From positions 12,338,802 through 12,402,801 of the forward strand of contig NC_045145.1 of the NCBI RefSeq assembly GCF_008831285.2: a stretch of DNA of 64,000 bases, in the 5' to 3' direction. Origin of the DNA: Nymphaea colorata (taxonomy: Eukaryota > Streptophyta > Magnoliopsida > Nymphaeales > Nymphaeaceae). This document shows, piece by piece, positions 1 through 11,170 of this stretch (positions within the stretch are counted from its first letter, which is position 1; each line of letters starts with the position of its first letter). A program made the position numbers and the translations under genes. The notes beneath the pieces are model-generated. The model was not told the origin of the DNA. It saw only the letters and a program-made list of their open reading frames with translations, and made no database searches.

Positions 1-640
1 TTAGTGCAAGTTCTAGGTTGGAAGCCAAGCTGTCCCTTCAACCACTAAAAGCCCTTGACATGTTTTGGATTCTTTTTTTAGGACTCAACAATGATACATT
101 GTTATTATCCCATAAATCTGCTTGAAAAAATGGAGTATATTCATGCAACAATTGGGCAAGTTAGTGAAACAACAACGTGGTGTTACTTTTACCGAACAGC
201 CCCTCAAGCTCACCCTTCTCCTAGTCTAAATTTAATCATGCACAGCCACAATTGGCACATACAAAAATACTAATTGCATTTTTGAACTAGAAGAAGTGGT
301 GCTATATTAAATTGTGCAATAAATTTTGAAATCATGAGTCCTATTTGTAAGCTTAATAATCTAAATTAAGTATGAAAAGTAATTACAATAATTCGACCAG
401 AAAAAAAGTCACGACCAAAATAAAGATTTTAAAACAGATTGTAGAAACACTGACTCTAAGGCTAAGTAGTTAATTATATATTCTAAATGATGCTGCACAG
501 TCAAATTTTGAGCGCAAATATAAACTGGAGACAAACACATTACCAGCACATAAATACACTTCATAAAAGTTAAAAAATGAATATCCAAGTACACCTTCTT
601 CCATATAAGTACACCACGTTTAAAAAGAAGAGAATCTTAA
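1..640. other. AT-rich spacer, no gene seen
   Basis: Only short open frames without a recognisable domain or coding character. No terminal repeats or tandem structure were noticed. Confidence 0.5.
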
Positions 641-649
641 TTTTTTAAA

Positions 650-1300
650 TTGTAAAGCTCGCACGAACCCTTGGAGCTAAGCAACTTCCACTCGTCACCC
701 TGTTTGTTAGTGGTCTTTAAACATTAATTAGATTCGAACTTGAAGACACTTTAAACAAGTCACTTTTAACAACTTTTTTCCTTTCAAAACAAAGGCACTG
801 CCAAGAATGGCAGGTTCGAGCCAAGGTGAGCCAGCTCTAATTTGTTTTTGTCTCAAAAGCCAAGATCGAACTTGGCTCGAATGCTCAAGACAAGTATGAG
901 TGGACTAGCTCGAACTCAAACTGCCGATACTAAACTCAGGCAAAAATTGGGTTGGAGCTTAGCCGGACAATATTTAAAAAAAAATAAAGAAAATTCAATT
1001 TGAACATGAGTAGGAACAGCCAGATTAGAATTTGAGAGTTGGAACTTGCTAGCAAGGGGGGAATCCGATGTTGCTGTTTATTGTCGTGATGATATTGAAA
1101 ATTATCTTTTACACGTTATCATATTGATCTTGATCTTACTCAAGTTTATGTAAATGGAGCTTGCCAAGCTCGAACTCTACTCGTTTACTTAACTTTAACC
1201 CAGACACGACTCATTTATTAGATGAGTCGAGCTCGATCTGAGTTTAGCTAAGAGACGTCAGAGTGAACCAGAGTTGGCTCAAATCATCAAGCATCCATAA
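650..1300. repeat. Degenerate GCTCGA/CTCGAACT-rich repeat
   Basis: Loosely repeated words such as AGCTCGAACT, TTGGCTCGA and GAGTCGAGCTCG recur with no fixed period. The same vocabulary returns at about 19380-19540 and 21540-21640, so this is a dispersed repeat class rather than unique sequence. No protein is encoded. Confidence 0.5.
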
Positions 1301-1319
1301 TATTGTGGTGGCGTCCTGC

Positions 1320-1746
1320 TATGGAGTAATTGAATATCCCGTATGTCACAGAAGAAGATACATCATGCCATGGATTGTCCAAGAAATGCTGCAATACTTC
1401 ATGCAGTGAACAAATAATACCATCTAAACTGAGAAGGAAAGCATCAAATGTGCCATACTGGTGCACAAATTTTCATGTGCAAGTATGGTTAATGATTACT
1501 AAAAGACCCTTAATTCACACTGAAAAAAACTTTTGTAAAGAAAAAAATGGAAATGAAAAAAGTAAAAAGACTATAGATCACATTTCTTTTTTTAACAAAT
1601 GACCAAAATGTCCTTCCATCGTTTACCATGTAACGTGCGCACTGCGCACACAATTTTCTCTCTCAAATGGCAGTCATTGGGGCAGCGAGTTTGGTATTTT
1701 TGTCTAAGAAAAAGGTACCAAACCCTTAGGTGCTGGACCCATAAGG
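1320..1746. other. Spacer with a short palindrome
   Basis: No recognisable gene. Positions 1689-1696 (GTTTGGTA) and 1716-1723 (TACCAAAC) form an 8-bp inverted pair around a 19-base loop. The open frame at 1330-1602 has no domain I can name. Confidence 0.4.
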
Positions 1747-1754
1747 ATGCTCCT

Positions 1755-1952
1755 AGGGGCAGAGACAAGGGGGGCCTGCATGGGGCCATTGCCCAACTTC
1801 AATTTTTTTGAAAAAAAAAATTATATGTAAATTTTAAAAAAAAATCACTTCTTCTATATAAAAATTTTGCAAAATGGTATTTTGGTTCCAGTCAAAATTT
1901 AGAAACTTTAATTCAGACCCCCCTCATGAAAAAATTTTGGATAAGCCCCTAA
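1755..1952 (-). mobile_element. MITE with 8-bp target duplication (hAT-like)
   Basis: A 198-bp non-coding element flanked by the direct repeat ATGCTCCT at 1747-1754 and 1953-1960. The ends are AGGGGCAGAG on the left and AAGCCCCTAA on the right, so the inverted match is short (about 6 bp). The left part (GGGGGGCCTGC, then GGGCC..GCCC and a long A tract) matches the end of the element at 61634-61841 in opposite orientation. An 8-bp duplication fits the hAT superfamily, but assignment by such a short terminal repeat is tentative. Confidence 0.6.
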
Positions 1953-1990
1953 ATGCTCCTATGTTAAGCTTGCTTTGATTAACATGATAG

Positions 1991-2520
1991 TCAGGAGAGC
2001 TTAATGGTTTTTGTAAGCCCATCTGCAATCTGTTCTTTGGATGATGTTCGTCTCACAACAATAGTGCCTTGAGCAACTTTGTCCTTAACAAAATGAACAT
2101 CCACTTCAATGTGCTGCCTTCTATTATGAAAAAGTTGGAATGGCTGCTATGTTTTTTTGTTCTTATTCCAAGTTCAACTATAAATATGTCTACCACGTTG
2201 CATCTTCTGCTATGTTGGCCACTGCATGACATTCGATCGGCCTCTATGCTACATTGAGAAACAACTTGCTGTTTTTTTTTAACTTTCTGCAACAAGATTT
2301 GGTCCCAAGAAGGCTGCATAAATGTTGACCATCGATCGATCATTTGGGCATTCAGCTCCGTTTGCATCACCATATATATGAACTTCTTTGTTCTTGGATG
2401 GTTTGAACTTTGAAGATTAGACCATAGTGAATGGTAGCTTTTAAGAATCCTAATATTCTCTTGACAGCTCCCCATTGAGATTCCATAGGATCCGAAATAA
2501 ATTGGCAGAACCTTGTAATG
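1991..2520 (-). pseudogene. Ty1/copia pol fragment: RNase H end
   Basis: Reading the minus strand in pieces from about 2520 gives the end of a copia polyprotein: a segment like MESQWGAVKRILGFLKATIH, then YIYGDA (start of RNase H), CPNDR, a KKQQVV..S.EA stretch, HIEVDVHFVKDKVAQGTIVV, and finally KEQIADGLTKTI before the natural TGA at 1991-1993. These are the usual closing motifs of copia RNase H. Several frameshifts and in-frame stops separate the pieces, so it is dead. No LTR follows downstream, and the fragment at 3146-3309 is from RT in the opposite orientation, so the two are not one continuous insertion. Confidence 0.85.
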
Positions 2521-2789
2521 ACCCCCAAATTTTCAAGTTTCGTATATGTCTAGCATTTTCACAATTTTTTTCAACAATTTTGGGTCTCAAATACTTCAAT
2601 TTATCGCAGTTCTGATCCAATTACCCTCTAATTTGGTTATTGACTATATTTTCGAACTCATCTGAATTTAAATCTAAACTTCCAACCCAAGCCCTACCTC
2701 AATCTAGGATGATAATTCATGACAAATCTAGTTCTAAACCCCATCCAAAATCCCAAGTCAAGATCCGAAAACAAGTCCGAGATAAATGT
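2521..2789. other. Spacer, no gene seen
   Basis: AT-rich, no domain or repeat recognised. Confidence 0.4.
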
Positions 2790-3075
2790 TAGATTATGGA
2801 TTTTGGATATCAGATTTTGGATTTCATACTTTAGATTTTGGATCCTGGATCCTAGGTATTGGATATCAGATCTTGGATTATAGATCTTAGATTTTGGATT
2901 TTAGATTTTGGATATCATATTTTCGATCTGAAGCATTAGATTATGGATTTTGTATCTCCAATTTTGGATATTGAATTTTGATCTCAAACCTTGGACTTTG
3001 GATAGTTTATCTCAAACCTTGAAATTTAAAACAAGAATATCTCAGATCTTGATCTTAGTTTTTGCATTCAGATCT
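2790..3075. repeat. Degenerate GATTTTGGAT short tandem block
   Basis: About 285 bp made of drifting variants of GATTTTGGAT, GGATATCAGAT and GATCTTAGAT, with a word length of roughly 10-12 bases. This is one of many GAATC/GGATT-type blocks in the window (7140-7420, 8640-8900, 16200-16480, 28310-28690, 30030-30235, 42550-42720, 43020-43250, 49950-50220, 55860-56140, 57440-57830). Confidence 0.6.
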
Positions 3076-3145
3076 CAATTTTTTTTGTTACGTCCATGTT
3101 CTACAAGACTCCAGGTCTATGTAACCTTGTTCTATTTCTTTGCTA

Positions 3146-3309
3146 TTTTCAAGCATGAAAAAATGCATGAAGCCAATCCCATAAACATGCCAATGGCCAT
3201 ATCTATAAAATTATTTTCTGTAACAGTACGAAGTTCAAGGATGCTATTTCATATTGAAATCGTGGAAGCATTGCAATATGTGACCCATATCTCGCTGTTA
3301 TTGCCTTCA
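3146..3309 (+). pseudogene. Ty1/copia reverse transcriptase tail fragment
   Basis: The plus strand carries FKHEKMHEANPINMPMA, then a frameshifted VGALQYVTHI-like stretch. This corresponds to the end of the copia RT domain, where families have a KT.M...K...TPM segment followed by YRS.VGAL.YL..TRPDI. Two relatives in the window share the same spelling: 45786-46052 (minus) and about 60150-60345 (plus). All three are short and frame-broken, so this is a dispersed fragment of one copia family. Confidence 0.7.
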
Positions 3310-3756
3310 GTGTGAATAGGGGAAAAGTGAATTCCTTGAAGCATTTTTAAGTTTAATCTAATTAATGTTTAAAGAGCATTAACAAATAGGGTGACGAGTG
3401 CAGGTATGCTGGGTTCTTGGGGTTCATGCAAACTTTACAATTTTAAGATTCTCATTTTTAAACAAAGTGTACTTGGATACTCTGTGAGGGATAAAGACTT
3501 TTTGACCTTTATCGGGTTTATTCATGTGCTGGGAATGTGTTACAATGCAAGATGAAACTTGGACTAGGAGAAGGATGAGAGCTTAAGAAAATAATCCAAA
3601 ACATGTCAAGGTTATTTTGTGATTGAACACTTGAGGTTAGTAAACTGCGAATTTAGGCAATTCCGCTTACAATGGAACCTTGAATTTGACCTGGTTCGAC
3701 CAAGAACCTGGCTTGGTTCTCAGGAGAGGAAGCAACTATCTGAATTAACAACGTAG
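3310..3756. other. Spacer, no gene seen
   Basis: No gene or clear repeat recognised. Confidence 0.35.
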
Positions 3757-4310
3757 AAAGCCACACCAGCATTCTCACTCATTTTGTTGGCCAATTCATT
3801 CCCAAATGCCTTTACCAAGTAAAAAGCTCGTCAAAAGTTCGTTGACCATCTGGGTGAATGTAGTGGACCTATGATCCGGTAGAGAGCCGATGCTCCTACC
3901 CAATTTCTTGTCTCCCCAAGGTACAAGATCTGTTTTCAGTGCTTTAAAGGTACTATCATCTTGTTGTGCTCCAATTTGTGCATTGGTGACCCCTCTTTGT
4001 AGCACAGGACGTTGACACCCCTAACACTCAAAATAAACATAGTTGACATTGCCATCCGACATATATAAAAAAAAAATAGCAAAGTTAGAATAATTATTCA
4101 AAGTAAAGCTCACCAAACATCATAGTGCTTAAGGAAATCACTTTTTCCATTTAAGTGTTAAAAAAGCAGCATAAATCCACCAAAAATAAAAGATACAATT
4201 TGTACAACCAAAAGCCTCATTCAGTGGGTTGCACACATGAACATGAACATGTAGACACACATTTATATGCATTGATAGAACAAGAAAAAAGATGGAATGT
4301 AACCTGAACA
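3757..4310 (+). repeat. Third copy of the inverted-repeat arm segment
   Basis: This stretch matches 7692-8170 closely by eye in the same orientation, and the right arm inverted. Shared landmarks are CATTCTCACTCATTTTGTTG at the start, AAACATAGYTGACATTGYCA in the middle and AGTGGGTTGCACAYATGAAC near the end. It contains about 75 extra bases relative to the arm copies (around 3920-4010). The minus strand keeps a longer open frame (3796-4005) than the arm copies do, but no domain is recognisable. Confidence 0.8.
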
Positions 4311-4554
4311 TTCCCTTGGGCCACAAAGCAGGGTAATTTATTAATCATCTGATGTCTGCAGTTATTTCTTTTTATGTAGATGAGCCCACTTCTAGTGGAT
4401 TTATTGACTACTTGAGATGGACTAAGACCCATCTCCCAATAACTTGTTTGGGTATGCCTCTTTGTCAAGGGAACTTCAGAAGTGACTATTGTGCGGAATT
4501 TGAAGGGAAAGTTTCAGAAAAATTATCATTCTAGAAGTGCAGCTTGCTCGATCT

Positions 4555-4957
4555 CTTATTGTTTCGATGATAAAAATCTGGAGAAAACCGTGAAAGACTC
4601 AACCTGTACCAAGGCTTCCTGTGTTGCAGGGGATTGTCTCTTGCAGAATATCTTCTGATTATTTATTTTCTCCTCTAACGGACTTGTGTTCTTGATCGTT
4701 GCACTTATTTTCTCAAACTTGGAAGAATTAAGGTAATATTGTCTCAAACTTGGAAGAATTAAGATAATAAGATCGTTTTGCATTAGTACCTTTTCTATCA
4801 GTCTTTGAGATTTGAAAACTTTGGTGAATAAATTGGTTGGTTGTGTGAATATTTTGCAAAAAAAAAACTGAAGATTTCTTAAAATCATTTGAAAAGTCAA
4901 ATAATTTAGGTCTTTTACCTAGGTTCTTAAGTTTTCCAAATGTAACATTATTACCTT

Positions 4958-4960
<3 letters not shown>
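4555..4960 (+). repeat. Dispersed repeat, inverted copy at 29455-29835
   Basis: Reverse-complement similarity to 29455-29835 runs through landmarks such as the AGTTTTCAAATCTCAAAGAC-type segment, TGATCAAGAACACAAGT and TAGTACAGGTTGAGTCTTTC. Positions about 4697-4763 include a near-perfect duplication of CTCAAACTTGGAAGAATTAA. No protein recognised. Confidence 0.7.

Positions 4961-5016
<56 letters not shown>
4961..5016. repeat. (CT)n(TA)n microsatellite
   Basis: A run of CT dinucleotides passes directly into a run of TA dinucleotides. The open frame over it is a translation artefact of alternating Y/I and R/E codons. Confidence 0.95.
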
Positions 5017-5018
<2 letters not shown>

Positions 5019-6079
5019 GGTTGTACATTACATGAGGCTGAGGTAACCTAGTGTTAGCCATGCCTGCATGCATGAACAGGAATTACAAGTCTTTAATTTA
5101 TGTATATATTCTCTTTTATAAAATTTCTCATCTTCCTGAAAATGTAGAAGACTCAACTCCTCCTCCCGCACACATTGCTTCACATTTCCAAATCCAGTGG
5201 CACGGTTCATGATTACATTTAAAAAATATGAAAAAATGCAAGAAATGAAAAAAAAGGAAAATAAGAGAAAAATGAGAACAAACATGTTTTTTGTTTTGGC
5301 ATTTTTTTCAAATTTATTTTTCATGTATTTAGAACGGATTTTATAAAAAAAATTGCATTTGTTGTGACCATATTTACTAACTAATTTTGGTTGTCATTTA
5401 TGGCAACCTGTGAGTGGTGGTTGTCATCAGTAAGACAAACATGTGCAACAACTCAGAGAGAAAGTTGCGTGCATTTAGCACACCATGCACAATAAAAGAG
5501 GAAAAACATTTCTTAATTTATTAAAAAAAAATGTCCTTTATAGCCTTTTTACTTCTTTCTATTTTCAATTTTCTCTTAACTCAAATTTTCTTTTTCAATG
5601 TGGACTAAAGGTATTTTAGTCATTAACCATGCTAGCACATGAAAATTAGTGCACCAATATAACGTATATAACTAGATTGGGCAAAATATAGGATGGTTCC
5701 ATGATAGCAGGAATTGTATAGTGGCAACCCACGTCATAAATTAAGCAACGACTGGATGGTGTTGAGTATGCTGTATTCTGGGACAGGCCATGAATTTATC
5801 AGGTTAGCTTAAAATATACGTTGTTCATATATTTTTGAAAAAAATTGGACATGGTTGATGAATGGGCTTGAAGAAGACGAGACATTCATTCCAATAAATG
5901 TTTCCATTAAGTGGTCAACTCGGGACTCTGGGAGCGCTACGTGCTGTTTCCTTATGCATTTCTTAATAGTTATAAATGCTTTTTATTCTTATACTAATTT
6001 TTATATTCATCGATTCATTTTTCTGAAAGAAATATTTAGTTTGTAATTTTTTTCTTTTTTGCTGATTTGCATTTAAATC
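5017..6079. other. Spacer, no gene seen
   Basis: AT-rich spacer. The words GGTTGTCAT and TGGCAACC recur near 5385-5440. No coding domain found. Confidence 0.4.
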
Positions 6080-6345
6080 ATTTAGATTATTGGATTGGCC
6101 GGTTCACCAAATTGGCAGCATTGTTGAGCGATCCAGAAACGAATTTTCCTAATTAAGATAGCCTTGGTGCTTGTCATTTACTCAAAATTAAAGCTCTACG
6201 AACTCAATAACTCCATTTGAAGCTAGCTAACTTTTCGCGAACTGAAGAGCAATATCCAAAGATGCGATGATCAAAAGTGATAAGCAGTTGATCATGCAAT
6301 GGCAAGAAAACTCATTCTAATTATATAGGTGTCTCCTCCTTATTG
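6080..6345 (+). repeat. Repeat shared with 58322-58830
   Basis: Direct similarity: TTGGATTGGCCGGTTYACCA, AATTAAGATAG.CTTGGTGC and CATGCAATGGCAAGAAAACT occur in the same order in both places, with extra sequence between them in the 58-kb copy. Non-coding. Confidence 0.7.
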
Positions 6346-6948
6346 GCATGAGAGTTTGGTAGCCAATCAGTGACTCTTTATTGCAAGAACAAAGATATCT
6401 TTGTCCTTGTTGTGAAGAACGAAAGGGGTGAGGTTATCAGAACAAAGAGAAGTTTGGTCCCACCAGATCGTCGGTGGGAGGCTGAACAAAATTGCTATGA
6501 ACAAAAGGGGTGAGGTTGTTATAAAACTTTTGTCTTACCTTTTTTTTTTTTTGTGTATCCCTATGTATTCCTTCCTCTCTAATTTTTAGACAATAAAAGT
6601 GTTGGGGCACAAGCAAGAAATTTTTCATAAGGAGGACCGAATTAAAGTTTCTAAATTTTGATTTAAGTCGAACTCTCATTTTTCAAACTTGGATCGAAAT
6701 CGAACACATAAAGTTGGCCTAATGAGACCATTAGTCAAAGGGATATTAACCAGTTTTATCATTCAATAATTTTGGAATAAAACTTATTTTCTTGGTGAGT
6801 AGGAGAGACCACTGGAAAGAGCGGCTACCCAAACTCGACCCACCTCAGACCCATATCTAGGGCTGGCCTGTCAGGCCCCAGACATGTCAAGCCGGGTAGT
6901 ACCGCCCAACAACCTAACAGGCAAGGGCCAAGCATTATAGTCAACCCA
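6346..6948. other. Spacer ending in a GC-rich patch
   Basis: No gene. From about 6820 the sequence turns GC-rich (GGCCTGTCAGGCCCC, AAGCCGGGTAG) up to the border of the inverted-repeat arm. It resembles one end of the GC-flanked elements described at 47275-47570 and 51135-51482. Confidence 0.4.
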
Positions 6949-8644
6949 TCAGTATCCTGGCAGGCCCGACAATTTTTTTAAATTAAAAAAATTAAATACA
7001 ACTAAAAACGTGAAAAGAAGGTTTGCTTTGTTCTCTCTTGCATGGATAAATTTAGCTTATTACAGTGGAATTTGCTAAAGGTTATGAAATTGAACCAGGC
7101 ATGTACTTGGATTAAAATTCTGATTCGAATACGAACGCGAAAAATTCATACACAAACTTTTCATCCCAAATCAGATTTCAAAGTCTAAATCCAGTCCGAA
7201 TCTGATTTTTATATAAGTCTGTATCTAAAACAGAATTTTGAACCCAATCCAAACGATTTTCAAAATGTAAGAATACTGAATGTAAGACTGTTATTTAAAA
7301 CTAAATTTGACCTAAATCTGAATTTGAATCTGATTAGATATTTATGTATATCTAAATCTGAATCCAATTGAATGACATTTTTTAAATACGAAAGTAGTCT
7401 AATTTATTAATTAAATATTATTTTTTCCTCATATGTTTTTTTTTAAGGAATGGTTTGGGTGGATATCTGATGTAAATTGGAAGACAAAAATACCCTTGAA
7501 AATTAATAGAAAAAAAAGTTACCCTTCACATGGTATGAATTTAGTGATCAAGCCCTCGAATACACAAAAGCAAAAGGCATCATTGGGAGTGCACGGCAAA
7601 GCCAGTACTGGGCTGGCAGGGAGACCTGAATTTGGGAGTTTAGACTTTAGAGGTCATGTAGATATGGTCATGTCATTGATATTGTTAGTAGAAAGCGATA
7701 GCAGCATTCTCACTCATTTTGTTGGCCAATTCATTGCCAAATGTCTACCAAATAAAAGCTGATAAAAAGTTTCGTCGACCATCTGAGATAGTGTAGTGGA
7801 CTTATGATCTGCTAGAGAGCCAAATTTCCTACCCAATCTCGTCTGCCTTGAGCCTGAACTGTACTATCACCCCTGCTTCAATTTGACACCCTAACACTCA
7901 AAATAAACATAGCTGACATTGTCATCATGCATATATAAAAAATAATAGCAAAGTTAAAATAATTATCCAAACTAAAGCTCACCAAACATCATAGTGCTTA
8001 AGACAACCACTTTTTCAATTTAAGTGTTAAAAAAAGCAGCATAAATCCACCAAAAATAAAAGATACAATTTGTACAACCAAAAGCCTCATTCAGTGGGTT
8101 GCACATATGAACATGAGCATGTAGATAGACATTTCTACGCATTGATAGAACAAGAAAAAAGACAGAATGTAGGTAGCTTGAGAGCTTTAGACACCTAGTA
8201 GTTGAGTGAATAAACTATAATAAATGCACAAAATTCATCTAACTTAAAAAAGGTCCAAACTTCGACAAGTCATGATATTTGGTAATCCATATACAAGAAT
8301 TTTGAAAGTGGAATGGAGGGAGGAAGGGTGTTCGAAAAGGGCAGACCTTCTCAGGTTTCTGATAATCGATCTCCCCCTGGTAAATCCTCGACGACAAGAT
8401 TGTGGGTGGAAATCTGTGGTTCTCATCCTCAAGATTCAGAAGTGGATGTTGAGCAACTCTCAATTCAGATGATAAATGGAACACCAATAATCAAGATCTC
8501 TTCAAGGGTTTTGGAAAAGATGAAGCAACCCTTTCGTTGGACTGTGATTGGCTGTTTTATTGGAGACTTACAGAGGAAGAGCAATCTATATGCTTGCATT
8601 GCTAATGACCTGAGAAATCCCAACTTTAGATAAAAAATAGATCC
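6949..8644 (+). repeat. Left arm of 1.7-kb inverted repeat
   Basis: About 1.7 kb that reappears reverse-complemented at 14957-16646. The outer border is marked by ATCCTGGCAG.CCCGACAA and the inner border by AACTTTAGATAAAAAATAGA. The arm holds an AAATCTGAATC block (7140-7420), non-coding middle sequence and a DUF4283-like fragment at its inner end. Similarity by eye is high with scattered substitutions and small indels, so the duplication is not recent. Confidence 0.9.
8395..8634 (+). pseudogene. DUF4283-like (LINE ORF1-type) fragment in left arm
   Basis: An open stretch reads LWVEICGSHPQDSEV, then GTPIIKISSRVLEKMKQPFR, WTVIGCFIG and ANDLRNPNFR. The pattern 'ISxxxLEKMKQPFxWTVIGxFIG...I...L' resembles the segment that precedes DUF4283 in plant LINE ORF1 and related gag-like proteins. 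The reading frame stops at 8631-8633, just inside the arm border, so the rest of the domain was never included. The right-arm copy (14968-15213, minus) keeps the same frame and stop. Family assignment is an inference from a loose pattern. Confidence 0.45.
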
Positions 8645-8859
8645 CTAAATGCCAATCTGGATCTAAAGCTAAGCCTTTGTCCCAAATTCAGATCCAAATT
8701 CAAAGTTTCAGATCCAAAGTGGAACCTCAGGTCCAGGCCCAAATCTAAATCCAAGGTCCAGATCCAAAATCGTGCCCTAGATAAAAAAAGGTTAAAAACT
8801 CATATAGACTCGAGAATCAAAATCAGGCCCAAAATAGGAAAATAGATTCAGAAAATGGC
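8645..8859. repeat. AGATCCAAA/AATC degenerate short repeat
   Basis: Variants of CAGATCCAAA, AATCTAAATCCAA and GGTCCAGATCC fill the stretch. Non-coding. Confidence 0.55.
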
Positions 8860-9514
8860 CCACAGGTCTAGATTAGATCAAAAAACAAAAAATCTAGATA
8901 AAAAAATATTTCAGACTCAAATGTTTGAAATGGAGCCCAAGAATCAATTCTCAACATCATTGCTGCCCCTCGCTTTTCAATTTGACTCAGATTCGTAAAA
9001 TCCAAGTCTGGATGTATAATCCATATTTCAAGCCTAAGCACCTATCTAATCTCCCATCCAACCTTCGACATCGATCTGCAACCTTGAAGGAAATTAGATC
9101 CAGATCGAAAACCAACCTGTAATCATAAAAAATGGAGCCGGACCCGCTTTATGAAAGGAATATTTTATCTATTAAAACAATTACATATTTTTGTGTTAAA
9201 CTTTGATTATTTTTAGGGTGGGACCTACCTGGGAATGGCAGGGGGCAAAGGCTACCCTCAATTTGCCCCCACGCACCAAGTTTTGTCAGTGCTTGGTGCA
9301 CTGCCTAGAGCAATTGGCGCACTACTAAGTACTCTGGCGTAGGGTGCACGGCCACACCAAATGCTCTGTCACCCCCCTCCAAGGGTGTTTGGAGGAACAA
9401 GGGCTAATCTCCACAACTCATAAAAATAAAAATAATTCAAAAAAATGAAAAATTCATAAGCAATCTTGAGAGATTAAAACTCTTTCACATGTTGAATTTT
9501 AGCTTTATTTCTTT

Positions 9515-9527
9515 CTATAAATAGCCC
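9515..9527 (+). promoter_or_regulatory. TATA box of the LTR-like repeat
   Basis: TCTATAAATAGCCC is a good plant TATA box about 90 bases before the conserved non-coding leader. The inverted copy has a weaker TTTATACAAAC at the matching place. Confidence 0.5.
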
Positions 9528-10333
9528 ACCTCCACATCTTGATCCTTGGGTATAAGCTGCTAACCTTTGAGGAACTCCTTGAGCCCTCTAACTATGAGCT
9601 TGGAAGTCGTTTTTGTCTATTCCTTCATCAATTCTTCTCTGGCTCTTTCAACCTTCAAACTTGGGATTCTCCTTCTTGTCCAATCTTCACCTTCAACTAG
9701 TAGAAAGGAGAGCACGTGGAGACCCTTGGAAAGCTTCTTCAACACGTCAGAGTTTTCATTTTGGACTCATCTCTTTTTAAACTATACTATCTTGAGGTAT
9801 GTAGTATTATTTTCTCTTGATCTTGCATTTGTCATCTCCCCATGGCCATGTAAGAGAGCTCTTGAAATTTCCTCTTCAGAGCCAAGAGCCACTGAAGTAT
9901 GAGCAAGGTGAAGCCAAGTCTTGTTTGTTTGATAAATTCAAATAGGCACAATATGTGTTTTTTTTTTTAACCTTCCATTGAATGTATGCATTCTTTATAT
10001 CTCTATGAATGCATACATAGCTGGTTGACTTTTGAGGTTGGGGCTTATCCAACTTAAGAAAAACACTATGAATATATAGATGTTAAACTGCATTTTTGTA
10101 TTATTCTATGATTAGTTTTGACATCATTTATCCTCATTCCCTTAACAAAATACCTATTTGTAGTCCTGTTAGTATCCTTAAAAGAGTGATCCACCTTTAA
10201 AAGAGTGGCTTCCCAACCAGATTTAAGAACAGAAAGAGCATTCTTTATTGATAGTTGTTTTTTCTTTTGTAGTTAGTCTCTCTCTCACACCCAATGGTGG
10301 GAGAGACATACTTTTTTGAAATATTTTCAACTT

Positions 10334-10337
<4 letters not shown>

Positions 10338-10370
<33 letters not shown>
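10338..10370. repeat. (TA)n microsatellite
   Basis: Uninterrupted TA dinucleotides inside the LTR-like repeat; the matching place at 61355-61380 in the inverted copy is also (TA)n. Confidence 0.95.
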
Positions 10371-10372
<2 letters not shown>

Positions 10373-10549
10373 TTTAAAAAGATTTCAAAAATCAGTCCTC
10401 CCTAAGGAGGCTATGGAGACTTACTCTAGGATCTCCCATGAGCCTAAGTTCCTCTATCGCCTACTTAAAAAGAAGTTGAAATTTTCAAACTTATTTCCTA
10501 AATCTTAATTTCTATTTAAAAATAAAAGTGGTGTTAAAATATCTTGCTA

Positions 10550-10930
10550 TTAGATCATTTTTTCTTCCATTTTTTCTTCACCCTTTCTCAATTTGTCTTT
10601 TTTCTCTTAGAATCTATATCTCTCTGATTATTCCTCAAAATCTCTCTTTTACTGTTTTTCCATTGTCTATTTCTTCTCTCCCTTAAAAATTTTTACATCT
10701 CTCTCTCTCTCTCACACACACACATACACATAGACACACATTTTTCTCTTAAAATCTCTTGCTCTTCTATTAGTTTTTCTCTTCATTTCTTTCCTATTTC
10801 TTATAAATATTTATTTCTCTCTCTTAATTTTCTCTAAAAATCTCTTGCCCTTTTACTGGTTTTTCTATGTCTATATTTCTCTCTCTTAAAAATCTCTGTG
10901 TATCTCTCTCTTTAACTGTTTTGATAATGT
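10550..10930 (+). repeat. CT-rich low-complexity tract
   Basis: Repeated TCTCTC, AAAATCTCTTG and TTTTTCTC words. The same tract is at 45060-45640 and, as its GA-rich complement, at 60540-61200. It belongs to the LTR-like repeat, not to a gene. Confidence 0.75.
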
Positions 10931-11170
10931 TTTATGAAATACTTTCCTTTAAAAAGAATTTCCTTTATTCTTGTCGTGCATTTTTTGGGTAGACTTGAGA
11001 AATTGTGCTGAGGATATAGTATATCAAAATTTTAGAAAATTGAAAGGATTTATGCAAACTATGGCTATTGAGGTGTCCTTACTTAGAATAAGGCACAAGC
11101 TGCAATAATGGACAAAGTTCCAAGCCTCTTTCACATAACTTGCACTGGAAATGTGAGTTGTACTACAAGA

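Larger units (their letters stand above)
8860..11165 (+). mobile_element. LTR-like repeat family, copy 1
   Basis: One of three copies: this one, 44490-45680 (same strand, 5' part missing) and about 60540-63290 (inverted). Shared landmarks in order are GCACTGCCTAGAGCA, TCTCCACAA.TCA, CACATCTTGATCCTTGGGTA, TTTGAGGAACTCCTTGAGCC, CCCCATGGCCATGTAAGAGA, then a long TCTCTC/AAATCTCTTGCTCTT tract. A TATA box (TATAAATAG, near 9518) sits upstream of the conserved 'transcribed' part, as expected of an LTR promoter. The open frame 9567-9902 changes too freely between copies to be protein. Exact ends, primer site and internal genes were not found, so 'solo LTR' is an inference. Confidence 0.55.

Noticed and set aside
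1592-1811. Overlapping open frames on both strands
   Set aside because: They span a small palindrome and part of a MITE, with no domain or codon bias.
4728-5018. Open frames containing YIYIYI and REREREK
   Set aside because: Translations of (TA)n and (CT)n microsatellites.
9567-9902. 111-codon open frame in the LTR-like repeat
   Set aside because: The matching frames in the inverted copy differ by indels that shift the frame; the conserved feature is the nucleotide sequence, not a protein.
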